A stretch of 64,000 bases of DNA from Paraburkholderia sp. Lineage in GTDB: Bacteria > Pseudomonadota > Gammaproteobacteria > Burkholderiales > Burkholderiaceae. A program made the translations under genes and the position numbers. The notes beneath the pieces were generated by a model. The model saw only the letters and a list, made by a program, of their open reading frames with translations, was not told where the DNA came from and ran no database searches. The stretch's first letter is position 1, and every line of letters begins with the position of its first letter. Positions 1-9,905 of this stretch are shown here, piece after piece. The DNA is taken from contig NZ_JAMXLH010000049.1 in the NCBI RefSeq assembly GCF_024281035.1, positions 81,134 through 145,133 on the forward strand, written 5' to 3'.

Positions 1-1
1 C

Positions 2-28
2 GAGCAGGAAGCGACCATGACCCACTGA
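2..28 (+). CDS. nusA: nusA, last 8 codons only (partial)
   Basis: The window opens inside a reading frame that ends EQEATMTH and a TGA at 26-28, 97 bp before infB. In Burkholderia and most proteobacteria infB directly follows nusA, the transcription termination/antitermination factor, so this is most likely the NusA C-terminus. Eight residues cannot identify a protein alone; the call rests on gene order. Confidence 0.5.
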   Translation, partial: EQEATMTH

Positions 29-125
29 ACTGATCGCGGCTGGCCCCGCCGCCGAGCGGGGCCCAAACGGGCCGCATGAACCGATGTCAACCGCAAGGAA
101 TCGCTCCTTGCATTAAGAGGAATGA

Positions 126-3092
126 ATGGCGAGTATCAACGTAGCCCAATTTGCCGCGGAACTGAAAATGCCTGCAGGTGTGCTGCTCGAGCAATTGCAG
201 GCGGCGGGCGTCCAGAAAGCGAGTGAGGACGATGCCTTGTCAGAAACCGATAAGGCACGCCTGCTCGACCACTTGCGCAAGTCGCACGGTTCGAACGACG
301 CGGACAAGCGCAAGATCACGCTGACGCGCCGGCATACGTCGGAGATCAAGCAGTCCGACGCGACGGGTAAGGCTCGCACCATTCAGGTCGAGGTGCGCAA
401 GAAGCGTACCTTCGTCCGCCGTGACGAATCCGCCGATCAGGCGGAGGCATCGAATCATGCAGCCGACGCTGTCGCCGCCGAAGAGGCCGAGCTGCAGCGC
501 CGCGAAGAGGAAGCTCGCCGCGAGGCCGAGCTGCTCGAACGTCAGGCTCAGGAACTGAAGGAGCGCCAGGAGCATCTCGCGCGTGAGGAGGCCGAGCGTC
601 TCGCGCGCGAAGAGGCCGCTGAAGCCGAGCGCCGCCGCGCCGAGGAAGAAGCCGCGAAGAAGAAAGCAGCGGCCGATGCCGCCGCGCGCGAGCTGGCCGC
701 CCAGGCAGTCGAGGCGCAGCGCACCGCTGCCGAGGCACAGGCGAACCAGGAACAGCAGGAACAGCAAGACCGCCAGGAAGAGCAGCGCGCCGCAGCCGAG
801 CGCGCCGCGCAACGCGAAGCTGCCCAGAAGGCCGAGGCCGCTGCGCGCGAGGCCGCCGACAAGGCGCGCAAGGAACAGGAAGAGATCGCGCGCCGCCGTG
901 CGGCCGCCGAGGCCGAAGCGCGCGCGATCCGCGAAATGATGAACACGCCGCGCAAGGCGCAGGTCAAGGCGCCTGAGCCGCCGAAGCCTGTCGAGCCGGC
1001 CAAGACCGCCGAGGCGAAGGGCACGCTGCACAAGCCGCCGCGTCCGGAAGGTGCGGCACGCCCGGCGCAGGCCGGTGCTGGCGCTGCGGCGAAGAAGGCG
1101 GCTCCGGCTGCTGCTGCGCCGGCGGCGGGCGCACCGGGCGCAGGCGCGGGCGACCGCAACAAGAAGCCGGGCGCCGGCAAGGGCGGCTGGCAGGACGACG
1201 CCGCGAAACGCCGTGGCATCAAGACGCGCGGCGACTCCTCGGGTGGCGTCGATCGCGGCTGGCGCGGCGGTCCGAAGGGCCGTGGCAAGCACCAGGACAG
1301 CGGCTCGTCGTTCCAGGCGCCGACGGAACCCATCGTGCGTGAAGTGCACGTGCCGGAAACCGTCACGGTGGCCGACCTCGCGCACAAGATGTCCGTGAAG
1401 GCTTCGGAAGTCATCAAGGTGATGATGAAGCTCGGCCAGATGGTGACGATCAACCAGATGCTCGATCAGGAAACGGCGATGATCGTCGTCGAGGAACTCG
1501 GCCACCATGCGGTTGCCGCGAAGCTCGACGATCCGGAAGCGCTGCTGATCGAAGGCCAGACCACGTCGACGGATGCCGAGCAGCTGCCGCGTCCGCCGGT
1601 CGTCACGGTCATGGGTCACGTCGACCACGGCAAGACCTCGCTGCTCGACTACATCCGCCGCGCGAAGGTTGCCGCGGGCGAAGCGGGCGGCATTACGCAG
1701 CACATCGGCGCTTACCACGTCGAAACGCCGCGCGGCGTCATCACCTTCCTCGATACCCCGGGTCACGAGGCCTTTACGGCCATGCGTGCGCGCGGTGCGA
1801 AGGCGACCGACATCGTGATTCTCGTCGTCGCTGCCGACGACGGTGTCATGCCGCAGACGAAGGAAGCTATCGCTCACGCCAAGGCGGGCGGCGTGCCGCT
1901 CGTCGTGGCGATCAACAAGATCGACAAGCCGGACGCGAATCTCGATCGAGTGAAGCAGGAACTCATCGCGGAAAGCGTCGTGCCGGAAGAATACGGCGGC
2001 GAATCGCCGTTCGTGCCGGTGTCGGCGAAGACCGGCGCAGGTATCGACGAGCTGCTCGAAAACGTGCTGTTGCAGGCCGAAGTGCTGGAACTGACGGCGC
2101 CGGTCGTGGCACCTGCGAAGGGCCTCGTGATCGAAGCGAAGCTCGACAAGGGTAAGGGTCCGGTTGCAACGGTGCTCGTGCAGTCGGGTACGCTGAATCG
2201 CGGCGACGTCGTGCTTGCTGGCAGCGCCTACGGCCGCGTGCGTGCAATGCTCGACGAAACCGGCAAGGCCACGAAGGAAGCGGGTCCGTCGATCCCGGTC
2301 GAAATCCAGGGTCTGTCGGAAGTGCCGGCTGCGGGCGAAGAAGTCATCGTGCTGCCGGACGAACGCAAGGCGCGCGAAATCGCGCTGTTCCGCCAGGGCA
2401 AGTTCCGCGACGTCAAGCTCGCGAAGCAGCAAGCCGCGAAGCTCGAAAGCATGCTCGAACAGATGGGCGAAGGCGAAGTGCAGAACCTGCCGCTCATCGT
2501 CAAGGCCGACGTGCAGGGCTCGCAGGAAGCGCTCGTTCACGCGCTGCTCAAGCTCTCGACCGACGAAGTGCGCGTGCAGATCGTGCACGGTGCGGTCGGC
2601 GGCATCAGCGAAAGCGACGTCAACCTCGCGGTCGCTTCGAAGGCGGTCATCATCGGCTTCAACACGCGTGCCGACGCTCAGGCGCGCAAGCTGGCCGAAG
2701 CGAACGGCGTCGACATCCGCTACTACAACATCATCTACGACGCAGTGGATGAGGTGAAGGCGGCCATGTCGGGCATGCTCCCGCCGGAAAAGCGCGAGAC
2801 CATCATCGGCATGGTGGAAGTGCGCCAGGTCTTCAAGGTGCCGAAGGTCGGCGCCGTGGCCGGCTGTATGGTCACGGACGGCATGGTCAAGCGTTCGTCG
2901 TCGGTGCGCGTGCTGCGCAACAACGTGGTCATCCACACCGGCGAACTCGACTCGCTCAAGCGCTTCAAGGACGACGTGAAGGAAGTGAAGCAGGGTTTCG
3001 AGTGCGGTATGTCGATCAAGAACTTCAACGACATCGTCGAAGGCGATCAGTTCGAGGTGTTCGAAATCACCGAAGTCGCGCGTACGCTGTAA
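126..3092 (+). CDS. infB: Translation initiation factor IF-2
   Basis: GTPase that places fMet-tRNA on the 30S subunit and promotes 50S joining. The 988-residue protein begins MASINVAQF, an IF2_N domain (about residues 1-55). A very Ala/Glu/Arg-rich, probably helical linker follows (about 105-330), then a Gly/Lys-rich stretch and a second IF2_N-like segment near 405-460. The G domain has G1 GHVDHGKT near 497-504, DTPGHE as G3 and NKID near 597. Domain II, the IF2 core and the C-terminal fMet-tRNA-binding domain follow. An ATG at 122 overlaps in another frame, but 126 gives the conserved N-terminus and follows an AAGAGGA ribosome site. It is the first complete gene of the nusA-infB-rbfA-truB series. 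The long antisense frame opposite it is a GC-skew artefact. Confidence 0.98.
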   Translation: MASINVAQFAAELKMPAGVLLEQLQAAGVQKASEDDALSETDKARLLDHLRKSHGSNDADKRKITLTRRHTSEIKQSDATGKARTIQVEVRKKRTFVRRDESADQAEASNHAADAVAAEEAELQRREEEARREAELLERQAQELKERQEHLAREEAERLAREEAAEAERRRAEEEAAKKKAAADAAARELAAQAVEAQRTAAEAQANQEQQEQQDRQEEQRAAAERAAQREAAQKAEAAAREAADKARKEQEEIARRRAAAEAEARAIREMMNTPRKAQVKAPEPPKPVEPAKTAEAKGTLHKPPRPEGAARPAQAGAGAAAKKAAPAAAAPAAGAPGAGAGDRNKKPGAGKGGWQDDAAKRRGIKTRGDSSGGVDRGWRGGPKGRGKHQDSGSSFQAPTEPIVREVHVPETVTVADLAHKMSVKASEVIKVMMKLGQMVTINQMLDQETAMIVVEELGHHAVAAKLDDPEALLIEGQTTSTDAEQLPRPPVVTVMGHVDHGKTSLLDYIRRAKVAAGEAGGITQHIGAYHVETPRGVITFLDTPGHEAFTAMRARGAKATDIVILVVAADDGVMPQTKEAIAHAKAGGVPLVVAINKIDKPDANLDRVKQELIAESVVPEEYGGESPFVPVSAKTGAGIDELLENVLLQAEVLELTAPVVAPAKGLVIEAKLDKGKGPVATVLVQSGTLNRGDVVLAGSAYGRVRAMLDETGKATKEAGPSIPVEIQGLSEVPAAGEEVIVLPDERKAREIALFRQGKFRDVKLAKQQAAKLESMLEQMGEGEVQNLPLIVKADVQGSQEALVHALLKLSTDEVRVQIVHGAVGGISESDVNLAVASKAVIIGFNTRADAQARKLAEANGVDIRYYNIIYDAVDEVKAAMSGMLPPEKRETIIGMVEVRQVFKVPKVGAVAGCMVTDGMVKRSSSVRVLRNNVVIHTGELDSLKRFKDDVKEVKQGFECGMSIKNFNDIVEGDQFEVFEITEVARTL

Positions 3093-3112
3093 CGCACAGG
3101 CGCGACGCTTGA

Positions 3113-3150
3113 CGGGCGGGGCGGGCGCTGGCCGGCCCCGCCCGTTTGTT
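3113..3150 (+). terminator. Intrinsic-terminator-like hairpin between infB and rbfA
   Basis: A perfect 10-bp GC-rich stem (3113-3122 with 3135-3144) and a 12-base loop are followed by TTTGTTTTTG. It sits 20 bp after the infB stop and 70 bp before rbfA. Because rbfA and truB normally share the infB transcript, it may act as a partial terminator or an mRNA 3'-end stabiliser that lowers rbfA/truB output. Confidence 0.7.
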
Positions 3151-3218
3151 TTTGTGCGGACTGCTGTGTTTGTTTCCGGCGTTCCGCTTTTCAAGCCGCC
3201 GAACAAGGTGGATTAATC

Positions 3219-3587
3219 ATGACGAAAAAACGTTCCTCTCCGAATCGCAACGTGCAGATCGCCGACCAGATCCAGCGCGATCTCTCTGAACTCGTGGCGC
3301 GTGAAGTGAAGGATCCGCGCATCGGGCTCGTCACGATCCAGAGCGTCGAGCTGACGCCGGACTACGCCCACGCGAAGATCTTCTTCACGACGCTCACCGG
3401 CGACCCGCTGGCTACGCAGGAAGCGCTCAATCATGCGGCGGGCCATTTGCACAACCTGCTCTTCAAGCGCCTGCACATCCACACCGTGCCGACGCTGCAT
3501 TTCCATTACGACAAGACGGTCGAACGGGCTGTCGAGATGTCGCGCCTCATCGACGAGGCCAATTCGACGCGCGCGAAGGAAGACTGA
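3219..3587 (+). CDS. rbfA: 30S ribosome-binding factor A
   Basis: A 122-residue single KH-fold protein that binds the immature 30S subunit near the 16S 5' end and is needed for late maturation and cold growth. It starts [11 protein letters not shown] and carries the typical N-terminal helix ([22 protein letters not shown]) and the [20 protein letters not shown] strand region. Its length is normal for the family. It lies between infB and truB, the standard order. The spacing to truB (114 bp) is longer than usual and holds a 12-bp tandem duplication. Confidence 0.96.
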   Translation: MTKKRSSPNRNVQIADQIQRDLSELVAREVKDPRIGLVTIQSVELTPDYAHAKIFFTTLTGDPLATQEALNHAAGHLHNLLFKRLHIHTVPTLHFHYDKTVERAVEMSRLIDEANSTRAKED

Positions 3588-3648
3588 GCGCCGCTCGCCG
3601 GGCGTGCGCTCGCGTGAGGTTCGTGCCCGCCGAAGGCGGCGGGCGAAC

Positions 3649-3672
3649 GTGCTTGTGAACGTGCTTGTGAAC
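3649..3672. repeat. Exact 12-bp tandem duplication upstream of truB
   Basis: GTGCTTGTGAAC occurs twice back to back (3649-3660 and 3661-3672) in the rbfA-truB spacer, 30 bp before the truB ATG. It looks like a simple slippage duplication; no function is evident. Confidence 0.8.
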
Positions 3673-3701
3673 GACTCGCCTGGCTGTTTTTTCTGCCCGA
3701 C

Positions 3702-4664
3702 ATGACTGCATCCTCTTCATCTGCCCAACCCGGCGCGGCCCGGCCGAAGATTCCGCGCCGCCTGCTCGATGGCGTGCTGCTGCTCGACAAGCCCATCGGC
3801 CTTTCGAGCAACGACGCGTTGATCCGCGCAAAGCGCCTCTACCGCGCGAAGAAGGCCGGCCACACCGGTACGCTGGATCCGCTGGCTTCGGGCCTGCTGC
3901 CGCTTTGCTTCGGCGAAGCGACCAAGTTCTCGCAGGATCTGCTCGATGCCGACAAGACCTACGAGGCCACGATGCGCCTCGGAATTCGCACGACGACGGG
4001 CGACGCCGAAGGCGAAGCGCTCGACACGCGCGAGGTGACCTGCGACGAGGCGGCGGTGCGCGAGGCGATGGCGAAGTTCGTCGGCGATATCGTGCAGATT
4101 CCGCCGATGTACTCCGCGCTCAAACGCGACGGCAAGCCGCTCTACGAATACGCACGCGCGGGCCAGGTCGTCGAGCGCGAAGGGCGTCAGGTGACGATCC
4201 TCGCGCTGGAGATCATCGCGTGCGCGTTGCCGGACGTGACGTTTCGCGTGACGTGCAGCAAGGGCACGTATGTGCGCACGCTTGCCGAGGATATCGGTGA
4301 GACGCTGGGCTGCGGCGCGCATCTCGTGATGCTGCGGCGCACGGGCGTCGGCGCGCTGACACTCGAACATGCCGTGACGCTCGATGCGCTTTCGGACGCC
4401 GACGACGCATCGCGCGACGCGTGGCTGCAACCGGTCGATGCGCTGCTTTCGACGTTTCCCGCCGTGACGCTCGACGCCGAAGCGTCGCGCCGTTTCACCC
4501 ACGGCCAGCGTTTGCCGCTGGCCGAGCTTGCGGTGGACCGGTCGCAGTGGGGCGACGTGCTGCGCGTGCGCGTCTATGGCGACGATGGCCGTCTGCTGGG
4601 CGTCGCGAAGCCCGCGAACGGCGTGCTCGCGCCGGAGCGGCTAGTGGTGAACGCAGCCGCGTAA
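3702..4664 (+). CDS. truB: tRNA pseudouridine(55) synthase TruB
   Basis: Converts U55 of the T-loop of elongator tRNAs to pseudouridine and acts as a tRNA chaperone. The 320-residue protein has a poorly conserved Ser-rich N-terminus (about 12 residues), then the TruB_N core with DGVLLLDKP and the catalytic motif HTGTLDPLASGLL, with the nucleophile at Asp59. The conserved PPMYSALK and CSKGTYVRTLAEDIG segments follow, then a C-terminal PUA-like region. No strong ribosome site precedes ATG 3702, but it gives a family-like N-terminus. It is the last gene of the infB group and is followed by a terminator. Confidence 0.97.
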   Translation: MTASSSSAQPGAARPKIPRRLLDGVLLLDKPIGLSSNDALIRAKRLYRAKKAGHTGTLDPLASGLLPLCFGEATKFSQDLLDADKTYEATMRLGIRTTTGDAEGEALDTREVTCDEAAVREAMAKFVGDIVQIPPMYSALKRDGKPLYEYARAGQVVEREGRQVTILALEIIACALPDVTFRVTCSKGTYVRTLAEDIGETLGCGAHLVMLRRTGVGALTLEHAVTLDALSDADDASRDAWLQPVDALLSTFPAVTLDAEASRRFTHGQRLPLAELAVDRSQWGDVLRVRVYGDDGRLLGVAKPANGVLAPERLVVNAAA

Positions 4665-4688
4665 GCCTGCTCCATCGTTCAAAGCAAA

Positions 4689-4726
4689 ACGGCACGCCGG
4701 TGTGAACCGGGCGTGCCGTATTTGTT
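4689..4726. terminator. Terminator between convergent truB and emrB
   Basis: A 10-bp stem (4689-4698 with 4710-4719) and an 11-base loop are followed by ATTTGTTT on the plus strand. It sits 25 bp after the truB stop and before the emrB stop on the other strand, so it ends the infB operon and may serve both directions. Confidence 0.8.
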
Positions 4727-4775
4727 TGGGACGGGCTATGACGCCCGCTTGCGCTGTTACCGGATCAGTGGATCA

Positions 4776-6341
4776 TCAGTGTGCCGCTGATGCCGCCGCA
4801 CCCGCGTCCGCGCTACTCGTGCGCTCGGGGCGCGTGATCCAGATCAGCCCGATCAGCACGATGAAGATCGCCGACGAAATGTAGAAGAGGTCGTTGACGC
4901 CGAGTTGCGCGGCCTGCTGCGACAGCATCTTGTCGAAGAGTCCGTGCGCCTGCGCCGGATCGAGGCCGGTGGCGTTCTGCATCTGCAGCATCGACTGGTT
5001 GAAGATCGGATTGGTCGGCGTGGCCTGTTCGGTGAGGCGCGCGTGGTGAAACGTCGTGCGGTGATCCCAAGCGGTCTCGAAGATGGACGTCCCGATGCCG
5101 CCGCACATGATCCGCACGAAGTTCGACAGCCCCGATGCAGCCGGAATGCGGTTGCCGGGCAGCCCGGACAGCGTGATCGACACGAGCGGAATGAAGAGCC
5201 CCGCCATGCCGATACCCTGGATCAGTGTCGGCAGGGTCAGCGCCCACGTATCCACGCCGGTCGTGTAGCGCGAACGCAGCCAGAAGCACAGCGCGAAGAC
5301 GATGAACGCCGAGGTCGCGATATAGCGCGGATCGGTGCGCGGCAGGATGCGGCCCGTGATCGGCGAAAGCATGATTGCGAAGAAACCCACCGGCGCCATG
5401 ACGAGGCCCGCGTCGGTCGCGGTATAGCCGATGCTGGTCTGCAACCACAGAGGCAGCAGCACGAGATTGCCGAAGTAAAGGCCGTAACCCACCGAAAGCG
5501 CGATTGTGCCGCCGGTGAAGTTGCGTCGCGCGAAGAGCGAAAGATCGACGACCGGATGCTTGTCGGTCAGCTCCCACACGACGAAGAAAGCGAACGCGAT
5601 GACCGCAGTGAGTGCGAGCACAACGATCGTCGTCGACGAGAACCAGTCGAGGTCCTTGCCCTTGTCGAGCATCACCTGCAGCGAGCCGACCCAGATGATC
5701 AGCAACGCGAGGCCGACGCCGTCGATGGGCGCCTTTTTCACGACCGAATCACGGTCACGGAAGATCGTCCACGTCGCGAACGCGGCCACGATGCCCACCG
5801 GAATGTTCACGTAGAAGATCCACGGCCACGAGATGTTGTCGGAGATCCAGCCGCCGAGAATCGGCCCGGCCACCGGCGCGATGAGTGTCGTCATCGACCA
5901 CATGGAGAGCGCGATGGGCGCCTTCGCGCGCGGATAGCTCGCGAGCAGGAGCGTCTGCGAGAGCGGGATCATCGGGCCCGCCACGGCGCCCTGCAGCACG
6001 CGCGAGGCGAGCAGGAAGGGCAGCGTGGGGGCGAGGCCGCACATCCACGACGAGATCACGAACAGAATGATCGACGCCATGAAAAGACGCACCTGACCGA
6101 TGCGGTCGGTGAGCCATCCGGTCAGCGGCACGGAGATCGCGTTCGCGACCGCGAACGAGGTGATGACCCACGTGCCCTGGTCGGACGACACCCCGAGGTC
6201 GCCCGAGATCGACGGGATCGACACGTTGGCGATCGAGGTGTCCAGCACGTTCATGAAAACCGCGAGCGACACCGCGATGGTGCCGAACACGAGTTTTGCG
6301 CCTTGCAGCGGCGGATGGACGACGGGTTGGTGCTCTGCCAT
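4776..6341 (-). CDS. emrB: EmrB/QacA-type multidrug efflux MFS transporter (DHA2)
   Basis: Inner-membrane proton antiporter of the 14-helix DHA2 family (521 residues), the pump of a tripartite efflux system with the adaptor and outer-membrane factor encoded just upstream. Visible features are the DTSIANVSIPSI motif in helix 1, motif A after helix 2 (GWLTDRIGQVRLF) and about 14 hydrophobic segments. The start chosen is ATG 6341 (MAEHQPVVHPP), 28 bp after emrA, with AGAAG upstream. The frame stays open to 6506, but that extension is Pro/Arg-rich and overlaps emrA. Last gene of the marR-oprM-emrA-emrB transcript. The substrate cannot be read from sequence. Confidence 0.94.
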   Translation of the reverse strand: MAEHQPVVHPPLQGAKLVFGTIAVSLAVFMNVLDTSIANVSIPSISGDLGVSSDQGTWVITSFAVANAISVPLTGWLTDRIGQVRLFMASIILFVISSWMCGLAPTLPFLLASRVLQGAVAGPMIPLSQTLLLASYPRAKAPIALSMWSMTTLIAPVAGPILGGWISDNISWPWIFYVNIPVGIVAAFATWTIFRDRDSVVKKAPIDGVGLALLIIWVGSLQVMLDKGKDLDWFSSTTIVVLALTAVIAFAFFVVWELTDKHPVVDLSLFARRNFTGGTIALSVGYGLYFGNLVLLPLWLQTSIGYTATDAGLVMAPVGFFAIMLSPITGRILPRTDPRYIATSAFIVFALCFWLRSRYTTGVDTWALTLPTLIQGIGMAGLFIPLVSITLSGLPGNRIPAASGLSNFVRIMCGGIGTSIFETAWDHRTTFHHARLTEQATPTNPIFNQSMLQMQNATGLDPAQAHGLFDKMLSQQAAQLGVNDLFYISSAIFIVLIGLIWITRPERTSSADAGAAASAAH

Positions 6342-6369
6342 TAATTCGCTTCTGGTTGGCGGGGGCGGC

Positions 6370-7629
6370 TTACATCGCTTTGGCGGCGGATTTCGCCGCG
6401 CGCACGTTCGCCGACGACACAGCCGCCTTGCCGGTGTTGGTACCGGCACTGGCCCCGGTGTTTTCCGAAATGATGCGGGCGATTTCGGCATCGGCTTCCG
6501 CGCCATACTGGTCGAACACGTCGGTCTGATAGACCGTGTTCTGCGCGTTGCCGAGCTGGCTGCCCGAATCGTCCTTGATGTTCACGTCCACCTGCATCGA
6601 CAGGCCGATCCGCAGCGGGTGCTTCTCGAGGTCGGCCGGATCGAGCGAGATGCGCACCGGCAGGCGCTGCACGACCTTGATCCAGTTACCCGTGGCGTTT
6701 TGCGCGGGCAGCAGCGAGAACGCCGAGCCCGTGCCCGCCGAGAAGCCGACGACCTTGCCGTGATAGACCACCGAAGAACCGTACACGTCGGCCGTCATCT
6801 CGACCGGCTGGCCGATGCGCATGTGCTTGAGCTGCACTTCCTTGAAGTTCGCATCGACCCACACGGCGTTGAGCGGCACGACCGACATGAGCGGCGTGCC
6901 CGGCGCGACGCGCTGGCCCACCTGCACCGAGCGCTTCGCCACGTAGCCGGTGACCGGCGCGGGCAGCGTGTTGCGCGCGTTCGCGAGATACGCGTCGCGG
7001 ACCTTGGCCGCGGCAGCCATGACGTTCGGATGCGACGAGATGGTCGTGTTCGCGGTGAGCGCGCGGTTGGCGGCGAGCTGATGCTGGGCGGCTTCGAGTG
7101 CGGCTTCGGCGCCCCGCACGGACTCGCGTGCGTGCGAGATCTCTTCCTGCGAGACGGCGCCCGTCTGCGCAACCAGCATGCGGCGGCGCAGGTCGTCCTG
7201 GGCGCGCGCGAGATCGGCCTCGCGCACGGCGACTTGTGCCTGGTACTGGCTATCGTCGGCGAAGAGGCCGCGCACCTGGCGCACCGTCTGCGCAAGATTC
7301 GCTTCGGCCTGCTGCAGTGCGATGCGCGAATCGGCGGGGTCGAGCAGCACGAGCGGATCGCCTGCCTTGACCGTCTGCGTGTCGTCCGCCTTCACTGCGA
7401 TCACCGTGCCCGTGACCTGCGGCGTGATCTGCACGACGTTGCCGTTCACATAGGCGTCGTCGGTGCCTTCCGTATAGCGCGCGACGAGGAAGTAATAGAG
7501 GCCGTAGGCAATGGCTGCAATCGCGATCACGAGGACAAGCAGCGTCATCATGCGGCGGCGCTTGCCGTTGCTCGCGCTCGGCTGCGCGTTCGGTTGCGGG
7601 CCGGCGGCCGGTTGCTGGGGGGTGCTCAT
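6370..7629 (-). CDS. emrA: EmrA-type periplasmic adaptor (HlyD family)
   Basis: Membrane-fusion protein of 419 residues that bridges EmrB to the outer-membrane channel. It has a cytoplasmic N-terminus, one membrane anchor (about residues 27-48), then the YTEGTDDAYVNGNVVQITPQVTG barrel-sandwich start, a long alpha-hairpin (about 110-210) and a beta-barrel region with VWVDANFKEVQL. An Ala-rich low-complexity tail ends the protein. The start MSTPQQP gives the usual short cytoplasmic segment. It lies 78 bp downstream of the outer-membrane factor gene and 28 bp upstream of emrB, consistent with one operon under the MarR promoter. Confidence 0.94.
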   Translation of the reverse strand: MSTPQQPAAGPQPNAQPSASNGKRRRMMTLLVLVIAIAAIAYGLYYFLVARYTEGTDDAYVNGNVVQITPQVTGTVIAVKADDTQTVKAGDPLVLLDPADSRIALQQAEANLAQTVRQVRGLFADDSQYQAQVAVREADLARAQDDLRRRMLVAQTGAVSQEEISHARESVRGAEAALEAAQHQLAANRALTANTTISSHPNVMAAAAKVRDAYLANARNTLPAPVTGYVAKRSVQVGQRVAPGTPLMSVVPLNAVWVDANFKEVQLKHMRIGQPVEMTADVYGSSVVYHGKVVGFSAGTGSAFSLLPAQNATGNWIKVVQRLPVRISLDPADLEKHPLRIGLSMQVDVNIKDDSGSQLGNAQNTVYQTDVFDQYGAEADAEIARIISENTGASAGTNTGKAAVSSANVRAAKSAAKAM

Positions 7630-7707
7630 GGAAATGATCTCCGGGGTTCTCTTGTGCTGTTCGTTCGACTATTCGATCGAGGCTGTTCTGGTCGGGCGGG
7701 CGCGGTG

Positions 7708-9288
7708 TCAGTTCGATGCCGACGTCGATGCAGCCGCCGAAGCGGGCAGTGCGGGTAGTGTGGGCGCCGACGTACCGGTCCACGGCGCGCCGTTGGGGCC
7801 CTTCGCTTCGCTGCCGACGTCGGAAGGCGGCACGAGATCCGCACCGTGTGCGTCGAACCCGCCGCCGAGCGACTTGATGAGCGCCATCTGGTCGTCGCGC
7901 CGCTGCGCCTTCAGGTTCGTCACCGTCTGTTCGGCGGCGAGGCGGTTCTGGTCGGCGTTGAGCACCTGAAGCTGCTCGGACAGGCCCGCCTTGTAGCGGA
8001 TCACGGCGAGCTGCCAGGCGTTCGTCGAGGCGTCGAGCGCGCGCTCGGCGTCGACGAGCTGCCGGTCGGCCGAATGAATCGACGCGACCTGGGTCGCGAC
8101 GTCCTGGAACGCGCCGATGAGCGTCTGGTTGTAGGTCGCCACGTCGAGTTCGAAGTCGGCATAGCGGCCCTTCAACTGTCCGCGCAGGGCGCCCGCATCG
8201 AAGATCGGCAGATGGATCGCCGGACCGAGCTGCATCTGGCGGCTCGTGAAGTTCAGGAATTTGCCCCAGCCGAACGCATCGAAGCCGAAGCCCGCCGCGA
8301 GGTTCACGTCGGGATAGAACTCGGCCTTGGCTTCCTTCACGTCGTGCATGGCGGCTTCGACCTGCCAGCGCGCGGCGACGATGTCCGGGCGGCGCGACAC
8401 GAGATCGGCGGGCAGGCTGTCGGGTAGCGAGACATCGGCGGCCGGCTGCAGCACCGGCTGCGCGATCTGCAGCCCGCGATCCGGTCCCTTGCCGAGCAGC
8501 GCGGCGAGCTGGTAGCGCACCGTTTCGATCTGGCCGTCGATCTGCGAAAGATTGGCCTGGCTCGACGCGATATTGCCGTTCGCGGTCTGACGCTCGACGT
8601 TGGTGTCGAGGCCCGCGAGCACGCGCCCATTGGTGATCGTGCCAATGGTCTTGCGGTTGTCGATTTCGTGCGAGGCGATGTCGCGCAGCGCATACAGCTG
8701 GGCGAGCTGGTTATACGTGCGTGCGACCGATGCCGCGAGGGTGATGCGCGCCTGCTGCATGTCGGCGACGGCGGCCTTTTGCGCGGAGACGGCCTGCGCG
8801 AGGCGCTGACGGTTCTTGCCCCAGAGGTCGAGTTCCCACGACGCGCTCGCAAGCGCGTTGTTCTCGCTATACCAGGAGCCGCCGAACGGAGGCGGGTAGA
8901 GGGCATTGGCCGAGTACAGCTCGCGGGTCCACGAGTAGCTCGCGTTCACCTTCGGAAAGAGCGCCGACTTCGACGTCTGGATGTACGACGACGCCTTGGC
9001 AATGCGCGCCTGCGCCTGCGCGATGGTCGGATTGCCTTCGAGCGCTTCGTCGACCAGCTTCGGCAGTTGCGGGTCGCCGAACTGGTTCGCCCAGTCGAGC
9101 GTGGGCCACTGGCCGCCCTGCGCGGGAATGCTCTGCGCGGTCTCGAACTGCTGCGGCTGGGCAATGGTCTTGTCGCTCTTGATGCCGAAGTAGTTCGCGC
9201 ATCCCGAAAGGGCCATCGCCGCCATGGCCGCTGCTGCTGCGGCGGCGGCCCGGCGCACGGCTGGCCGGGACTGGGAATGGGGAGTCAT
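7708..9288 (-). CDS. Outer-membrane efflux lipoprotein (NodT/OprM family)
   Basis: TolC-like trimeric outer-membrane channel of about 526 residues. ATG 9288 (MTPHSQSRPAVRR) gives a clean lipoprotein signal ending LSGC, so the mature protein would begin at Cys and be lipid-anchored. The frame also opens at 9378, where ATGA overlaps the marR stop, but that start adds 30 residues before the signal peptide and is less likely. Two OEP repeats are visible (about residues 60-260 and 290-490), with the typical GxxTNVERQTANGNIASSQA and RRPDIVAARWQVEAA segments. It completes the tripartite pump with emrA and emrB. Confidence 0.92.
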   Translation of the reverse strand: MTPHSQSRPAVRRAAAAAAAAMAAMALSGCANYFGIKSDKTIAQPQQFETAQSIPAQGGQWPTLDWANQFGDPQLPKLVDEALEGNPTIAQAQARIAKASSYIQTSKSALFPKVNASYSWTRELYSANALYPPPFGGSWYSENNALASASWELDLWGKNRQRLAQAVSAQKAAVADMQQARITLAASVARTYNQLAQLYALRDIASHEIDNRKTIGTITNGRVLAGLDTNVERQTANGNIASSQANLSQIDGQIETVRYQLAALLGKGPDRGLQIAQPVLQPAADVSLPDSLPADLVSRRPDIVAARWQVEAAMHDVKEAKAEFYPDVNLAAGFGFDAFGWGKFLNFTSRQMQLGPAIHLPIFDAGALRGQLKGRYADFELDVATYNQTLIGAFQDVATQVASIHSADRQLVDAERALDASTNAWQLAVIRYKAGLSEQLQVLNADQNRLAAEQTVTNLKAQRRDDQMALIKSLGGGFDAHGADLVPPSDVGSEAKGPNGAPWTGTSAPTLPALPASAAASTSASN

Positions 9289-9374
9289 TGCTCGTCTCGA
9301 TGCGTGTGAGGTGAAGGTAATACTGGACGGTGCAGCTATTTTCTTCTGAGATGCTTTCAAATTTAATTGCCCCG

Positions 9375-9869
9375 TCATGAATTAGCGGGCGGGTTCTGGC
9401 TCGCTTCGCAGCCGTTCGCCAGCACGCGTCGCAGCATGCTCTTCAGGAACCCGACCTCCTCGGGCGAGAGGCCGCTCAACATGCACTCGCTGATGCTCGT
9501 GAACATCGCCGGCATACGCCTCGCGATCGCCTGGCCTTCGGGCGTGAGCGCAAGACGCACTGCGCGGCGGTCCTCCGAGCTGCGCACGCGCTTGAGCAGC
9601 CCACGCGTTTCCAGCCGGTCGACGAGCCGCGTCACCGCGCTCGCGTCGATCCCGTACTCGCGGGCCAGTTCCGCAGCGAGCACGCACTTGCCGCTCGCGA
9701 CCATGAACAGCACGCTAGCCTGCTGACTCGTGACGCCGAGTTCCGCGACGGTGCGCTGGTTGACCAGATTCGACATGGTCGACTTCACGCGTGAAATCAG
9801 ATAGCCGACGCTTTCTCCGAAGTCGTACTCGAGGACTTCGGACGGAGGTGTATGGGCCGGATCCGTCAT
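9375..9869 (-). CDS. MarR-family repressor of the efflux operon
   Basis: A 164-residue winged-helix regulator and first gene of the efflux operon. The winged-helix core runs from about residue 35 to 125 (TVAELGVTSQQASVLFMVA, then AREYGIDASAVTRLVDRLE and RGLLKRVRSSEDRRAVRLAL). ATG 9869 (MTDPAHTPP) was chosen over an in-frame ATG 22 codons upstream because it begins the family-like sequence and lies about 30 nt from the predicted transcript start. MarR proteins of this context repress their own operon and are released by phenolic or toxic ligands. The inverted repeat at 9924-9942 across the promoter is the probable operator. Confidence 0.92.
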   Translation of the reverse strand: MTDPAHTPPSEVLEYDFGESVGYLISRVKSTMSNLVNQRTVAELGVTSQQASVLFMVASGKCVLAAELAREYGIDASAVTRLVDRLETRGLLKRVRSSEDRRAVRLALTPEGQAIARRMPAMFTSISECMLSGLSPEEVGFLKSMLRRVLANGCEASQNPPANS

Positions 9870-9905
9870 AATTCTGCTGCGCCTGCAATGATTGACCAGG
9901 CATGG

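Noticed and set aside
240..3206. A 988-residue open frame antisense to infB, and similarly long antisense frames over typA (10204-12165), sucA (12611-15334), lpdA (16901-18412) and the flavoprotein (25897-28260)
   Set aside because: High GC content leaves stop-poor antisense frames. Their translations are Arg/His/Ala-rich, lack domains, and overlap genes with strong homology.
4905..6344. A 479-codon plus-strand frame opposite emrB
   Set aside because: Its composition (Arg, His, Glu, Asp repeats) is the mirror of hydrophobic codons in the transporter on the other strand.
9375..9378. ATGA overlap as the real start of the outer-membrane factor
   Set aside because: It would place 30 residues before a complete lipoprotein signal peptide. 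The internal ATG 9288 gives the normal N-terminus.
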